Counted from the stretch's first letter, positions 1-8,078 are shown. The stretch is 12,836 bases of DNA from Candidatus Zixiibacteriota bacterium (GCA_003641415.1 QNAG01000061.1:1-12836), one strand, 5' to 3'. Notes: a model not told the origin generated them from the letters alone. Numbers and translations: made by a program.

Positions 1-231
1 GCCGGTTGTCCCGCCAAGTCGGCTCGTGTTGCGCTGGGAGCATTGATCATCAAAGAACGTCTTGGTTTAACCGATCGTGAGACAGTGTAGCAGATAGCTG
101 AGAATCCCTACCTTCAATACTTTCTTGGTCTTTCGGAGTACAAGGATGAACTTCCTTTTGACCATTCGTTGATGACGCATTTCAGGAAGCGTTTTGATAA
201 AGAGACGCTTGTCGGCATTACTCTACGTTAA
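1..231 (+). pseudogene. IS5/DUF772-type transposase remnant, N-terminal part, with internal stop
   Basis: Reading from base 1 in frame 1 gives a protein-like stretch that includes PAKSARVALGALIIKERLGL, ENPYLQYFLGLSEY and MTHFRKRF. I recognise this from memory as the N-terminal domain (DUF772 type) of IS5/IS1182-like transposases. The frame is broken by TAG at 88-90, between V and QIAENPYL, where the family usually has a Glu codon, so a single G-to-T change could explain it. It then stops at 229-231, right after the FRKR motif. The catalytic DDE part is absent and no terminal inverted repeat is visible downstream. The upstream part lies outside the window. This is a decayed insertion-sequence fragment, not a working gene. 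Exact IS family assignment is uncertain. Confidence 0.75.
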
Positions 232-336
232 CCTGTTATATCATCCTCTAATATCGTAAAGCTTCCGTTTGCGATGTCGATAAAAATAAAAAGGAAATGA
301 TCCTTCTGAAGGGGACAAATAACAGACAGTTTGATT

Positions 337-735
337 ATGAGCAAAATTTCCTCAGAAAACTCCAAAAGAATCCTTATAGTAGATGATGAACCTTCTGTAA
401 CAGATGTTCTCAAGGCGATTCTCACCAAAGACGGCTACGAAGTTCATATAGCCAATGAAGGAAAATCAGCCGTTAAGATGGCTTCAGAGTTGTCTCCTGG
501 TCTTATTTTTATGGATATTATTATGCCGGAAATTAGTGGATATGACGTGGCCGCTCAGATGAGAGCACTCCCTGGTTTGGAGGAGACTCCCATTATTTTC
601 CTTTCCGGTAAATCTCCCAGCGAAGATGGGGGGCAGGCGTTCTCCAGCGGAGGAGCATTGTATATCAGCAAACCCTTTAACTCTCAGCAAATTAGAAGTC
701 TTGTTGAGCTTACCCTGATGTCTGTCGATGAATAG
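337..735 (+). CDS. Stand-alone response regulator receiver protein (first of a pair)
   Basis: A 132-residue protein that is almost entirely a CheY-like receiver domain with no output domain. The acidic pocket is D16-D17, the phospho-acceptor is D60 (in MDIIMP), the switch Ser is S90 (in FLSGK) and the conserved Lys is K112 (in SKPF). It should receive phosphate from a histidine kinase encoded elsewhere and act by protein contact. I chose ATG 337 over TTG 331 because all key residues then carry the same numbers as in the next gene, which has no indels relative to it. An AAGGGG-like purine run near 309-314 is about 21 nt from this ATG, too far for a normal ribosome site, so initiation is uncertain. 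No kinase is adjacent. Confidence 0.9.
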   Translation: MSKISSENSKRILIVDDEPSVTDVLKAILTKDGYEVHIANEGKSAVKMASELSPGLIFMDIIMPEISGYDVAAQMRALPGLEETPIIFLSGKSPSEDGGQAFSSGGALYISKPFNSQQIRSLVELTLMSVDE

Positions 736-834
736 CCGGTAACATAGTTAAGTTTGCAGCATGTTTATCCGAAACTATACATACAGCCGAGTTATTAAAC
801 GGATAATCTGATCTAAGACGAGAATAGTATTGTA

Positions 835-1236
835 ATGTCATATAAGATTGATATTTCGACCGCCAAAGTGTTAGTAGTTGATGACGAGCCGGAAATCACC
901 GAAATAGTTCAGGCTTTTCTCGGTGATGCTGGCTATCGGGTACTTGTGGAGAACTCTCCGCAGAATGCCGTTGAAGCTGCTCGTGGTTTTAAACCTGATG
1001 TTATTCTGCTTGATATAATAATGCCCAACATCGACGGCTATGATATCTGTGAAGCTCTCAAAAAGGACAAGCATCTGGCTCAAATTCCTGTGATATTCCT
1101 GACTGGTAAAGACCGCAATGATGATATGGGTCGCTCATTCAAAGCAGGAGGGGATATGTTCATTAAGAAACCATTTTCTTGTGAACGCCTTCTGGAAATC
1201 GTCAATATCGTGCTCATGTCCACCAAGCACAGCTAA
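835..1236 (+). CDS. Stand-alone response regulator receiver protein (second of a pair)
   Basis: A 133-residue single receiver domain. The acidic pocket is D16-D17, the phospho-acceptor is D60 (LDIIMP), the switch Thr is T90 (FLTGK) and the Lys is K112 (KKPF). It is about 40% identical by eye to the preceding receiver, gap-free from the pocket to the C-terminal LMS, and shares the unusual FL(S/T)GK and GG motifs. A tandem duplication is the simplest explanation. It starts 99 nt after the first receiver gene; no Shine-Dalgarno site is visible before ATG 835. A weak TAGTAT box lies 4 nt upstream, without a convincing -35. It probably acts by protein-protein contact. The partner kinase and target are unknown. 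Confidence 0.9.
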   Translation: MSYKIDISTAKVLVVDDEPEITEIVQAFLGDAGYRVLVENSPQNAVEAARGFKPDVILLDIIMPNIDGYDICEALKKDKHLAQIPVIFLTGKDRNDDMGRSFKAGGDMFIKKPFSCERLLEIVNIVLMSTKHS

Positions 1237-1258
1237 CCGGTTTTTATACTTTTTTTTG

Positions 1259-1286
1259 TTGACTTTTTTGTGCGGCGCACTATAAT
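1259..1286 (+). promoter_or_regulatory. Sigma-70-type promoter of the phaR-like gene, predicted leaderless
   Basis: The -35 box TTGACT is at 1259-1264 and a perfect -10 box TATAAT is at 1281-1286, separated by 16 bp. With the usual spacing, transcription starts near 1293, which is inside the ATG at 1292-1294. There is no room for a ribosome binding site. The PhaR-N motif begins at residue 5, so the start cannot sit appreciably further downstream. Confidence 0.7.
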
Positions 1287-1291
1287 ATAGT

Positions 1292-1891
1292 ATGAGATTG
1301 ATTAAGCGGTACAGTAATAGAAGACTCTACGATACAGCTTCCAGTACCACTATCACCCAAGGTGATGTGGCAAAACTGATTAAATCGGGCGTGGAAGTGC
1401 GTATTATTGAGAGCTCAACAGGGGAGGATATAACTACTGCAATTCTTGGTCGAATCATGCTGACCGAAGCGGAATCGTGGGAAGACACCCAGATATCGAA
1501 GAAACTAATAACACATATTATTGAATTAGGAGGAACTAAATCCATGTCTATTCTAAAGAACACAGTACTGGCTTCAATAGGCGCCTTTCAGGTAACTAAA
1601 GCGAAAGCTGAGAAGATCATCGACGAACTTATCAGTAAAGGTGAACTTGAGGAGTCAGATCGCAAGAAAGCTGTTTTAGAGATGCTAGAAAAAGCTGAGA
1701 AATCGACAGCAAAAATTCGTGACAGGGTATCTGAAGAAACCATCAAAGCCCAAAAGGAGATATCCAAGTTTACCAAAGATATCAAGCAGTATAAGTTGGT
1801 TAAAGCAACCGATATGAAAAAGCTTGAGACGAAAGTAGACAAGCTCACCAAGGCTGTAAGTCGACTGGAGAAAAAGCTGGCCGGGAACTAA
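1292..1891 (+). CDS. PhaR-N-domain regulator with phasin-like helical C-terminus
   Basis: A 199-residue protein in two parts. Residues 2-62 (IKRYSNRRLYDTASST, then a TGEDIT motif near 44-48) match the DNA/PHB-binding N-terminal domain of polyhydroxyalkanoate synthesis repressors (PhaR_N). Residues 86-140 (LASIGAFQVTKAKAEKII, SKGELEESDRKKAV) resemble the small phasin-type PHA regulator, and residues 140-198 are a Lys/Glu-rich likely coiled coil. In known relatives PhaR represses phasin genes and binds PHB granules; no PHA synthase or phasin gene is in this window, so the target is an inference. It has its own promoter 5 nt upstream and appears leaderless. It follows two receiver genes, and a convergent gene lies downstream across a hairpin-rich spacer. 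I withhold the phaR symbol because the C-terminal half differs from classical PhaR. Confidence 0.8.
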   Translation: MRLIKRYSNRRLYDTASSTTITQGDVAKLIKSGVEVRIIESSTGEDITTAILGRIMLTEAESWEDTQISKKLITHIIELGGTKSMSILKNTVLASIGAFQVTKAKAEKIIDELISKGELEESDRKKAVLEMLEKAEKSTAKIRDRVSEETIKAQKEISKFTKDIKQYKLVKATDMKKLETKVDKLTKAVSRLEKKLAGN

Positions 1892-1916
1892 ATCTACTTG
1901 AGTCAGTTACATAAGG

Positions 1917-2035
1917 GTGGAACCCCTATCGGTTCCGCCATTGCTTATTGGTACGACACAAGGCCGTACCCTACGGCGGAATAGGAATGGTTGCGGCACA
2001 GCCGCTGGGAGACAAGCCCCCAGTCTACGCGGAAC
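1917..2035. repeat. Cluster of short inverted repeats between convergent genes
   Basis: The spacer between the phaR-like gene and the convergent transglutaminase gene is packed with perfect short stems: GGAACC 1919-1924 with GGTTCC 1931-1936; GGTACG 1950-1955 with CGTACC 1965-1970; GCCGTA 1963-1968 with TACGGC 1972-1977; GCGGC 1993-1997 with GCCGC 2001-2005; CTGGG 2005-2009 with CCCAG 2019-2023. A longer-range pair, TTCCGCC 1933-1939 with GGCGGAA 1975-1981, encloses the second group. None is followed by a clear T-run, so it is not a standard intrinsic terminator. It may be a mobile palindromic (REP/MITE-like) element or a structured 3' region shared by both transcripts. The remaining spacer, 2036-2145, shows nothing recognisable. 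Confidence 0.5.
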
Positions 2036-2145
2036 GTGAACAGCATCTTTTTAGGACAGCCTCGAAGGAATAGAATACCAGTGCGGTAATGCCAGCGAGA
2101 GCAAAACTCAACCATATCAATCAATAAAATACCTGACTTAAACAA

Positions 2146-3759
2146 TCAATCAGATGTTGAAGAAATAGGTGTCCATTCGCCGAAATTCTCTACCGCTATT
2201 TTACATCTACCCTTTGAGGTCCACCGTTCGCTGGCATTGTAACCCCATTCCAAGTACTCCGAACCGCCTCCTCCAAGAGTTGTAATAAGGAAACGATTGT
2301 TGAGGTGTCCAAAGGAATCAGCTCTGGTCGAAGGCCATTTCGAGTCGCCTCCGGAAGGATCAACCGGCAACCAACCATAGCCCGGCAGATAAATCTCCAC
2401 CCAGCGATGGAAGACATTATCGTATGAGGCATCATCGCCCCGAACAGCGATCGAACCGACATAACGAGCCGGCAGACCAGCAGCGCGACACATGGCTATA
2501 TACACAAAACTATACTCGGAACATGAGCCATTACCTCTATCAAGAATAGCCGGGGCGATATTCCACCCACCGGCTAACTCGTACTCGATATGCTCAATGA
2601 CGTAATTATATATTTTACGACCTATCCAATAGGGATTAGTTTCAGTACCAACCGCTTTCTTTATAGCATCCTGAACAATTTTATCTTCAAGAGAGAACTT
2701 GGTATCATCAGCAAGGTATTTTTCAAGGATTGGCCTGGGAATATCGCTTAGTTTACCAACCTTGTCCGGGAAGACGAAATACCGGGTCTCATACAGCTTT
2801 GCTGATGCGAACATGGTTACAGTTGTAAAATTGGTTGCTGCAAGGTCTGTAAAACGAAAATGGGCTACTTTTTGCCCCCACTTATCAACAAGCATATCAG
2901 TCGGTTGAGGTGTAAACTTAACTGGTCCAATCAACTCCTGGTTGTCCAAATTATGAGGAACAGCAAGGTACACATCAAGTGTGAGGACCGAATCCGGACC
3001 GAAATTTCGAACTTGATGGATAAACTCAATCTGTTGGGTCTTCTGGTCCAATCTTGTAAAAGTAGTTCCATCGTCAATAATCAATTTATAGATCAGGTCA
3101 GTTTGATAGTCAACATTCCACAAATGCGAACCATCCCAGGCCAATCCCCACGAGTGAGGACCCGGAGAATCAAAACATACTATTACATCACCATTATCTG
3201 GTGTGACCATATAGATCATGTCTTTGTATCTGTCGGAAACCCATAAGTAAGTGCCATCATAAGTTAACCCGCAGGCATGTGAAGTCGGAGCCGGAATCGA
3301 AACGATAGTGGTCCCGTCCTCAATGCTGATCTGGTGAATCCTGTCGTTGCGGTCAGCAGCTATCCACAGGTAGTTTCCATCCCAAGCTAAACCAGTAGGG
3401 CGCGAAACAGGGCAATAGATTGTTCTCTCAACAATTTTGGTTTTAGGGTCAATAGCAATAATTAATCCCTCTTCATTGTCAACGCACCATAACCACTTAC
3501 CATCCCAAGCTAATCCACGAGGAACATAACCGGGAGCAGGAATCGAATCTACAACCGACCCATCATTAGGTTCTATTTGATATATCATATCACTTTTCCT
3601 GTCGACGTTCCAGAGGTACTTACCGTCAAAGGCAAGCCCCTGAGGACAATCGAAAGGCGTTGAGAATGATTTTATAGTATCTCCGGGAACAGCCGCAACC
3701 GATTGCCACATAATAACGATAGATATACCTACCAGTCTTACAATGCGTAATTTGTTCAT
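2146..3759 (-). CDS. Secreted beta-propeller/transglutaminase-like protein
   Basis: A 537-residue exported protein. Residues 1-23 form a signal peptide (basic start, hydrophobic GISIVIM, then VAAV). Five propeller-type repeats with a GLAWDGxxLW core start at residues 41, 82, 123, 164 and 205, an exact 41-residue period. Residues about 240-335 look like the beta-rich domain often found before secreted transglutaminase domains. Residues about 375-470 are a transglutaminase-like core with the expected triad: C413 (NGSCSEYSF), H451 (FHRWVEIY) and D467 (LPVDPSGG). It could act as a periplasmic or extracellular protease or cross-linking enzyme; the substrate is unknown. An AGAGGAAA ribosome site lies about 7 nt before ATG 3759. 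It is transcribed away from dnaE and converges on the phaR-like gene. Confidence 0.85.
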   Translation of the reverse strand: MNKLRIVRLVGISIVIMWQSVAAVPGDTIKSFSTPFDCPQGLAFDGKYLWNVDRKSDMIYQIEPNDGSVVDSIPAPGYVPRGLAWDGKWLWCVDNEEGLIIAIDPKTKIVERTIYCPVSRPTGLAWDGNYLWIAADRNDRIHQISIEDGTTIVSIPAPTSHACGLTYDGTYLWVSDRYKDMIYMVTPDNGDVIVCFDSPGPHSWGLAWDGSHLWNVDYQTDLIYKLIIDDGTTFTRLDQKTQQIEFIHQVRNFGPDSVLTLDVYLAVPHNLDNQELIGPVKFTPQPTDMLVDKWGQKVAHFRFTDLAATNFTTVTMFASAKLYETRYFVFPDKVGKLSDIPRPILEKYLADDTKFSLEDKIVQDAIKKAVGTETNPYWIGRKIYNYVIEHIEYELAGGWNIAPAILDRGNGSCSEYSFVYIAMCRAAGLPARYVGSIAVRGDDASYDNVFHRWVEIYLPGYGWLPVDPSGGDSKWPSTRADSFGHLNNRFLITTLGGGGSEYLEWGYNASERWTSKGRCKIAVENFGEWTPISSTSD

Positions 3760-4019
3760 AACGGATTTCCTCTATTTTCAATGTACTGAAGATTGCTTCT
3801 GATCATTATTTCAAGATATCATAATCAGGGAATGCTACAACCAAAAAGAAAATTTCTATCTATTCCATTTTTTCAGTCCAAGATACAACGCAATTCCCGA
3901 AAAAAGAGATTGACCTAAGCAGTCTTTTTTCGGAGATTAAAACGTACCAAGAAATAGACGGATCGGGGCAAAATAAGCCTGTTTTTCGTTTGAACGCTAA
4001 CTGCTGATATGTCTGAATA
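3760..4019. promoter_or_regulatory. Divergent intergenic region with A/T-tract dyad
   Basis: This spacer separates the minus-strand transglutaminase gene from dnaE and must hold both promoters. The clearest element is a dyad with arms CCGAAAAAAAGA (3897-3908) and TCTTTTTTCGG (3924-3934), complementary apart from one extra A, with a 15-nt centre. Because both genes point away from it, a terminator role is unlikely; an operator or a bent-DNA site is more plausible. A TTGAC motif sits inside the centre at 3911-3915, but no well-spaced -10 follows. I found no convincing promoter for either gene, and no Shine-Dalgarno site before the dnaE start. Confidence 0.4.
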
Positions 4020-7000
4020 ATGCCGTTTTCTAACTTCGTTCACCTGCACACTCACAGCCAATACTCCCTGTTGGATGGTGCCTGTCGGCTCGATGCCGTC
4101 ATCAAGCTGGCTAAAGAGTTCAAAATGCCAGCTCTTGCTATCACTGACCATGGCAATATGTTCGGAGCTATCGAGTTTTATCTTAAGGCACGTAAAGCCG
4201 GTATTAAACCAATCATTGGCACTGAGGCGTATGTTGCGGGTGGAAGCCGTTTCGAAAGGAAACCTTCGAAAACATACCCCGATGGGGGCTTTCATCTGGT
4301 CCTGTTGGTGAAAAATAAGACTGGCTACCGGAATCTGATGAAGCTCAGTTCGGCTGGTTTTAGAGAAGGGTTCTATCATCGTCCCCGTATCGACAAGGAA
4401 CTTCTTCGGAAGCATAGCGAGGGACTGATTGCTACCTCAGCCTGTCTTAAAGGAGAGATTCCCTGGTATCTACTTCGCGGCGACACTGAGGCAGCGGTAG
4501 CAACAGCTCGTGAGTTTCAGGAAATATTCGGCGAGGGCAACTTTTTCATTGAGCTTCAGAATCATAATCTCGAGCCGGAATTGATAGTCATACCCAAGCT
4601 GGCGGCTGTTGCCAAAGAGACAGGTATTCCGCTTGTGGTAACTAATGACTGTCATTACCTCAAGAAGCAGGACTATGCCGCACATGATGCTCTGCTGTGT
4701 ATTCAGACAGGCAAAACGGTTGATGATACCGATCGCATGAAGTACCGGACACAGGAACTTTATTTCAAATCGCCAGAGGAAATGGAGATGCTTTTCGGTG
4801 ATTTCAAAGAGGCTCTGGCCAACACAATCAATATAGCAGAAAAATGCAGTCTTGAGCTTGAAATGGGCAAGCTATTGCTGCCAGTCTTCCCTATCCCCAA
4901 AACATACAAAGGTCCCGATGAATATCTCCTGGAGTTATGTATTGAAGGGATATCCCGATTGTATGGTGAGATTAGTGACAAAATCCAGAAGCGCCTGGAC
5001 TATGAACTGGGAATCATCAAACAAATGGGCTATGCCGGTTATTTTCTTATCGTAAAGGATTTCTGCGACTATGCTCGCAGCCAGAAGATAAGGGTAGGGC
5101 CTGGGCGTGGCTCAGCGGCCGGATCATTGGTGTCGTACGCTCTCGGAATAACCAGTATCGACCCTATGAAATTCGAATTGCTCTTTGAGAGATTCCTGAA
5201 CCCGGAACGCATCTCAATGCCGGATATCGATATTGATTTCGCCGATCGAGGCCGTGATAAAATCATAAAATATGTGATCGATAAGTACGGCGAGGACAAT
5301 GTTTGTCAGATCATTACTTTCGGCACGATGGCTGCCCGGGCTGTCATTCGCGATGTTGGCCGGGTATTGGCCATGCCATACAGCGAAGTCGATAAAATTG
5401 CCAAGCTTATTCCCGAAGAGATAGGTATCACTCTCAAGAAAGCGCTCGCCAAAGTACCCGAACTGATGGAATTGAAAAAGAGCGACAAACGAGTTGATCG
5501 TCTTATCAACTACGCAATGACCCTTGAAGGGCTGGCTCGTCATTGTTCCACCCACGCAGCTGGTGTGGTTATTGCACCCTCAGCTCTGACCAACTATGTC
5601 CCACTGTTCAAGGGTAGTAAGGACGAGATAACAACCCAGTATGATATGAAGATGGTCGATAAGATTGGTCTTCTGAAGATGGATTTTCTTGGCCTGCGCA
5701 CATTAACTGTGATCGACGATGCTCTACGCATGATCAGTGAGAACTATCCTGATGCTGATGTTGATATTGATAATCTTCCTCTTGACGATCCCGAAGTATT
5801 CGGGCTTTTTGCTCGCGGAGAAACAATTGGCGTTTTTCAATTTGAATCCTCCGGCATGCGTGAATACCTGCGAAAACTGTCACCGGAAAACTTCACTGAC
5901 ATAACGGCTATGAACGCCCTTTATCGCCCCGGACCACTCGACTCACATATGATTGACACATATATTGAGTGCAAGCATGGGGTTCAGAAAGTTGAGTTTT
6001 TGCATCCGATACTGGAAAAAATTCTCGGAGCTACTTACGGGGTGATTGTTTTTCAGGAGCAAGTGCTCAAAATCGCCAATTCTTTGGCTGGCTATTCGAT
6101 GGGTAAGGCGGATCTGCTTCGCAAAGCGATGGGTAAAAAAGACGCCGATCTCATGGCTGCTCAAAAGAAGGAATTTCTGGCAGGCGCTGACGAAAAGGAA
6201 GTTGATCGAAATATCTCAACTGAGGTATTTCTTCAAATCGAGACATTCGCTCGTTACGGATTTAATAAAGCGCACTCGACTTGCTATGCTTTCATAGCCT
6301 ATCAGACTGCCTGGTTGAAACGATATTATCCCAGAGAGTTTATGGCGGCGCTGATGTCTTCCGAAATTAATGATTCCAGTCGCATCTATGTTCTATTAGA
6401 AGAATGTCGCAGAATGGGCATTGAAGTGCTCCCTCCCGATGTCAATTTATCTAAAACCGATTTCTCAGTAGTAAACGAAAAAATACGTTTCGGCCTTAAA
6501 GCGGTTAAAAACGTCGGCGTTGGACCAGCCCAAGCAATTGTCACCGAGCGGGAAAAGAATGGCTCCTTTGCCGACATGGCCGACCTGGTAAGCAGAGTCC
6601 CTCTCAAATCTCTCAACCGAAGAACAATGGAATCCCTTGTAGCAGCAGGCGCTTGTGATACATTACACGGTCATAGAGCACAACTACACATGTCTGTTGA
6701 AGCTATGCTTGAATTTGGCCATAAAGTAGCAGAACAGATATCTACTCATGATCTCTTTGCCGATTCCACAGGTTCGGTGAACCGTACCCCGCCAGTTCTT
6801 CCCGAAATCGAAGAATGGTCGACATCGCAACGTCTTGCTCAAGAAAAAGCTATGCTCGGTTACTATATCTCCGGTCATCCACTGGACAAGTACAGAGATG
6901 AACTGAATGCTTTTGCATCATTTGCCATTGAGCGATTGGGACAGGCTTCAGATGGACGTGAGGTTACCCTGGGAGGAATAGTTTCCTCGGTAAAGACTGT

Positions 7001-7475
7001 GGTTGACAAAAGGGGCAATACAATGGCTTTTGTCACCCTAGAAGATTACACCGGTACAGTGGAACTTATTTTCTTCTCTGACTGTTTTAATAAATCAAGA
7101 GAGTTAATAGCAGTTGACCGCATGGTGCTGGTAATCGGTAAGGTTTCAACCAAAGAAGGTGAGGAGCCTAAGGTTGTGGGCAACGAAGTTCTGCCGTTGG
7201 AGAAACTATCGGAACGTTTTAACTGTCAATTGGTTATAAAGGTTAATTATGACTGCTCAGACAGCACAATTGAACAAGCACTATCTTTTTTGGAGGAATT
7301 CAGAGGTACTACTCCAGTTACGCTGGCAACCCGGGAAAATGGCTCCGAGGTATATATCAAATCTCGCAAGTACTCTGTCCGCCCTGATTTTGCACTTCTT
7401 AACAAATTAAAGGAGCTTTTTGGGGAATCAAATGCCTACTTAAGACCGATTAATATGAAGAACAACAATTCTTAA
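4020..7475 (+). CDS. dnaE: DNA polymerase III alpha subunit
   Basis: A 1151-residue replicative polymerase of DnaE type, about the normal length. The N-terminal PHP domain keeps all nine metal ligands known in active relatives: H10, H12, D19, H44, E69, H92, C142, D210 and H212. The polymerase core shows GPGRGSAAGSLVSYALGI (about 360-377), the catalytic pair D402 and D404 in MPDIDIDF, and D555 in KMDFLGLRTL. A clamp-binding-like motif HDLF lies at 910-913, followed by an HhH region upstream of it and an OB fold at about 980-1060 (VTLGGIVSSVKT). It synthesises DNA in the replisome and may proofread through PHP. ATG 4020 is required because the PHP motif starts at residue 8; no Shine-Dalgarno site precedes it. 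Two thioredoxin-fold genes follow, the first only 14 nt away. Confidence 0.97.
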   Translation: MPFSNFVHLHTHSQYSLLDGACRLDAVIKLAKEFKMPALAITDHGNMFGAIEFYLKARKAGIKPIIGTEAYVAGGSRFERKPSKTYPDGGFHLVLLVKNKTGYRNLMKLSSAGFREGFYHRPRIDKELLRKHSEGLIATSACLKGEIPWYLLRGDTEAAVATAREFQEIFGEGNFFIELQNHNLEPELIVIPKLAAVAKETGIPLVVTNDCHYLKKQDYAAHDALLCIQTGKTVDDTDRMKYRTQELYFKSPEEMEMLFGDFKEALANTINIAEKCSLELEMGKLLLPVFPIPKTYKGPDEYLLELCIEGISRLYGEISDKIQKRLDYELGIIKQMGYAGYFLIVKDFCDYARSQKIRVGPGRGSAAGSLVSYALGITSIDPMKFELLFERFLNPERISMPDIDIDFADRGRDKIIKYVIDKYGEDNVCQIITFGTMAARAVIRDVGRVLAMPYSEVDKIAKLIPEEIGITLKKALAKVPELMELKKSDKRVDRLINYAMTLEGLARHCSTHAAGVVIAPSALTNYVPLFKGSKDEITTQYDMKMVDKIGLLKMDFLGLRTLTVIDDALRMISENYPDADVDIDNLPLDDPEVFGLFARGETIGVFQFESSGMREYLRKLSPENFTDITAMNALYRPGPLDSHMIDTYIECKHGVQKVEFLHPILEKILGATYGVIVFQEQVLKIANSLAGYSMGKADLLRKAMGKKDADLMAAQKKEFLAGADEKEVDRNISTEVFLQIETFARYGFNKAHSTCYAFIAYQTAWLKRYYPREFMAALMSSEINDSSRIYVLLEECRRMGIEVLPPDVNLSKTDFSVVNEKIRFGLKAVKNVGVGPAQAIVTEREKNGSFADMADLVSRVPLKSLNRRTMESLVAAGACDTLHGHRAQLHMSVEAMLEFGHKVAEQISTHDLFADSTGSVNRTPPVLPEIEEWSTSQRLAQEKAMLGYYISGHPLDKYRDELNAFASFAIERLGQASDGREVTLGGIVSSVKTVVDKRGNTMAFVTLEDYTGTVELIFFSDCFNKSRELIAVDRMVLVIGKVSTKEGEEPKVVGNEVLPLEKLSERFNCQLVIKVNYDCSDSTIEQALSFLEEFRGTTPVTLATRENGSEVYIKSRKYSVRPDFALLNKLKELFGESNAYLRPINMKNNNS

Positions 7476-7489
7476 AATAAGGCACACTA

Positions 7490-8032
7490 ATGAGGGCTTC
7501 AAAATACCTATTTCAAAGCATTTTCTTATTGTTACTCTCAGCCACTCTGGTTAGCGCTGATGGCAACGCCAATTCCAAGCGAACAGTTATATCTGAAAAC
7601 GCTGCTACTGAAAAAAGTAAAATTCACTGGGTCTCTTATGATACAGGTCTCGTTGTAGCAAAAAAGGAGAGCAAGCACGTTTTTTTGAATTTTACAACTT
7701 CGTGGTGTAGTTGGTGCAAAAAGATGGAAAAAGATACTTTCTCAAAGGAAGACTTTATAAAATTGATGAACGAGAATTTCGTTGCGGTTAAAGTATACGG
7801 CGACTCCAACAAAGAATTAAATATTGAAGGCTTTAAAATAACCGAGAAGAACCTTGCAAAGCGTGAATATAGAATACGTGGATACCCAACATATTGTTTT
7901 CTTAAGTCTGACGGCACCAATCTTGGCTGCTTTAGTGGTTATCGACCTAAAGATGCTATGATGAAGTATCTAAACTATGTCAAAGACGAGAAATACGATA
8001 CAACCAAAATAGAAACTTCAAAAAAGAAATAA
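7490..8032 (+). CDS. Exported thioredoxin-fold protein (CSWC active site)
   Basis: A 180-residue protein with a signal peptide at residues 1-23 (hydrophobic IFLLLLSATLVSA) and a thioredoxin domain at about 45-165. The redox motif is C73-S-W-C76 within TTSWCSWCKKME, and the cis-proline is P133 (RGYPTY). This form (WCxWCKxME, then a variable insertion before RGYPT) fits the Thioredoxin_7/DUF255-like group, such as the DsbD C-terminal domain. Two further cysteines, C136 and C147, lie after the cis-Pro. The last 20 residues are Lys-rich. It probably reduces or isomerises disulfides in the periplasm; partners are unknown. TAAGG at 7478-7482 is a good ribosome site 7 nt before ATG 7490. The 14-nt gap to dnaE suggests cotranscription. 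Confidence 0.88.
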   Translation: MRASKYLFQSIFLLLLSATLVSADGNANSKRTVISENAATEKSKIHWVSYDTGLVVAKKESKHVFLNFTTSWCSWCKKMEKDTFSKEDFIKLMNENFVAVKVYGDSNKELNIEGFKITEKNLAKREYRIRGYPTYCFLKSDGTNLGCFSGYRPKDAMMKYLNYVKDEKYDTTKIETSKKK

Positions 8033-8078
8033 GACCGGTAGAAAACCTGAGCCAAAATCAACAGAGGTATCAATAACT

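Noticed and set aside
754..781. Possible promoter for the second receiver gene (TTGCAG, 16 bp, TATACA)
   Set aside because: Three of six and four of six matches only; not distinguishable from chance in this spacer.
1945..2145. A 66-codon minus-strand open frame after the transglutaminase gene
   Set aside because: It begins with TTG directly after the stop codon of that gene, has no ribosome site, and runs through the hairpin cluster, whose palindromes explain the lack of stops.
3990..4019. Leaderless promoter for dnaE
   Set aside because: TTGAAC at 3990-3995 is present, but no -10 box lies at 15-18 bp, so the pattern of the two leaderless candidates is not met despite the missing ribosome site.
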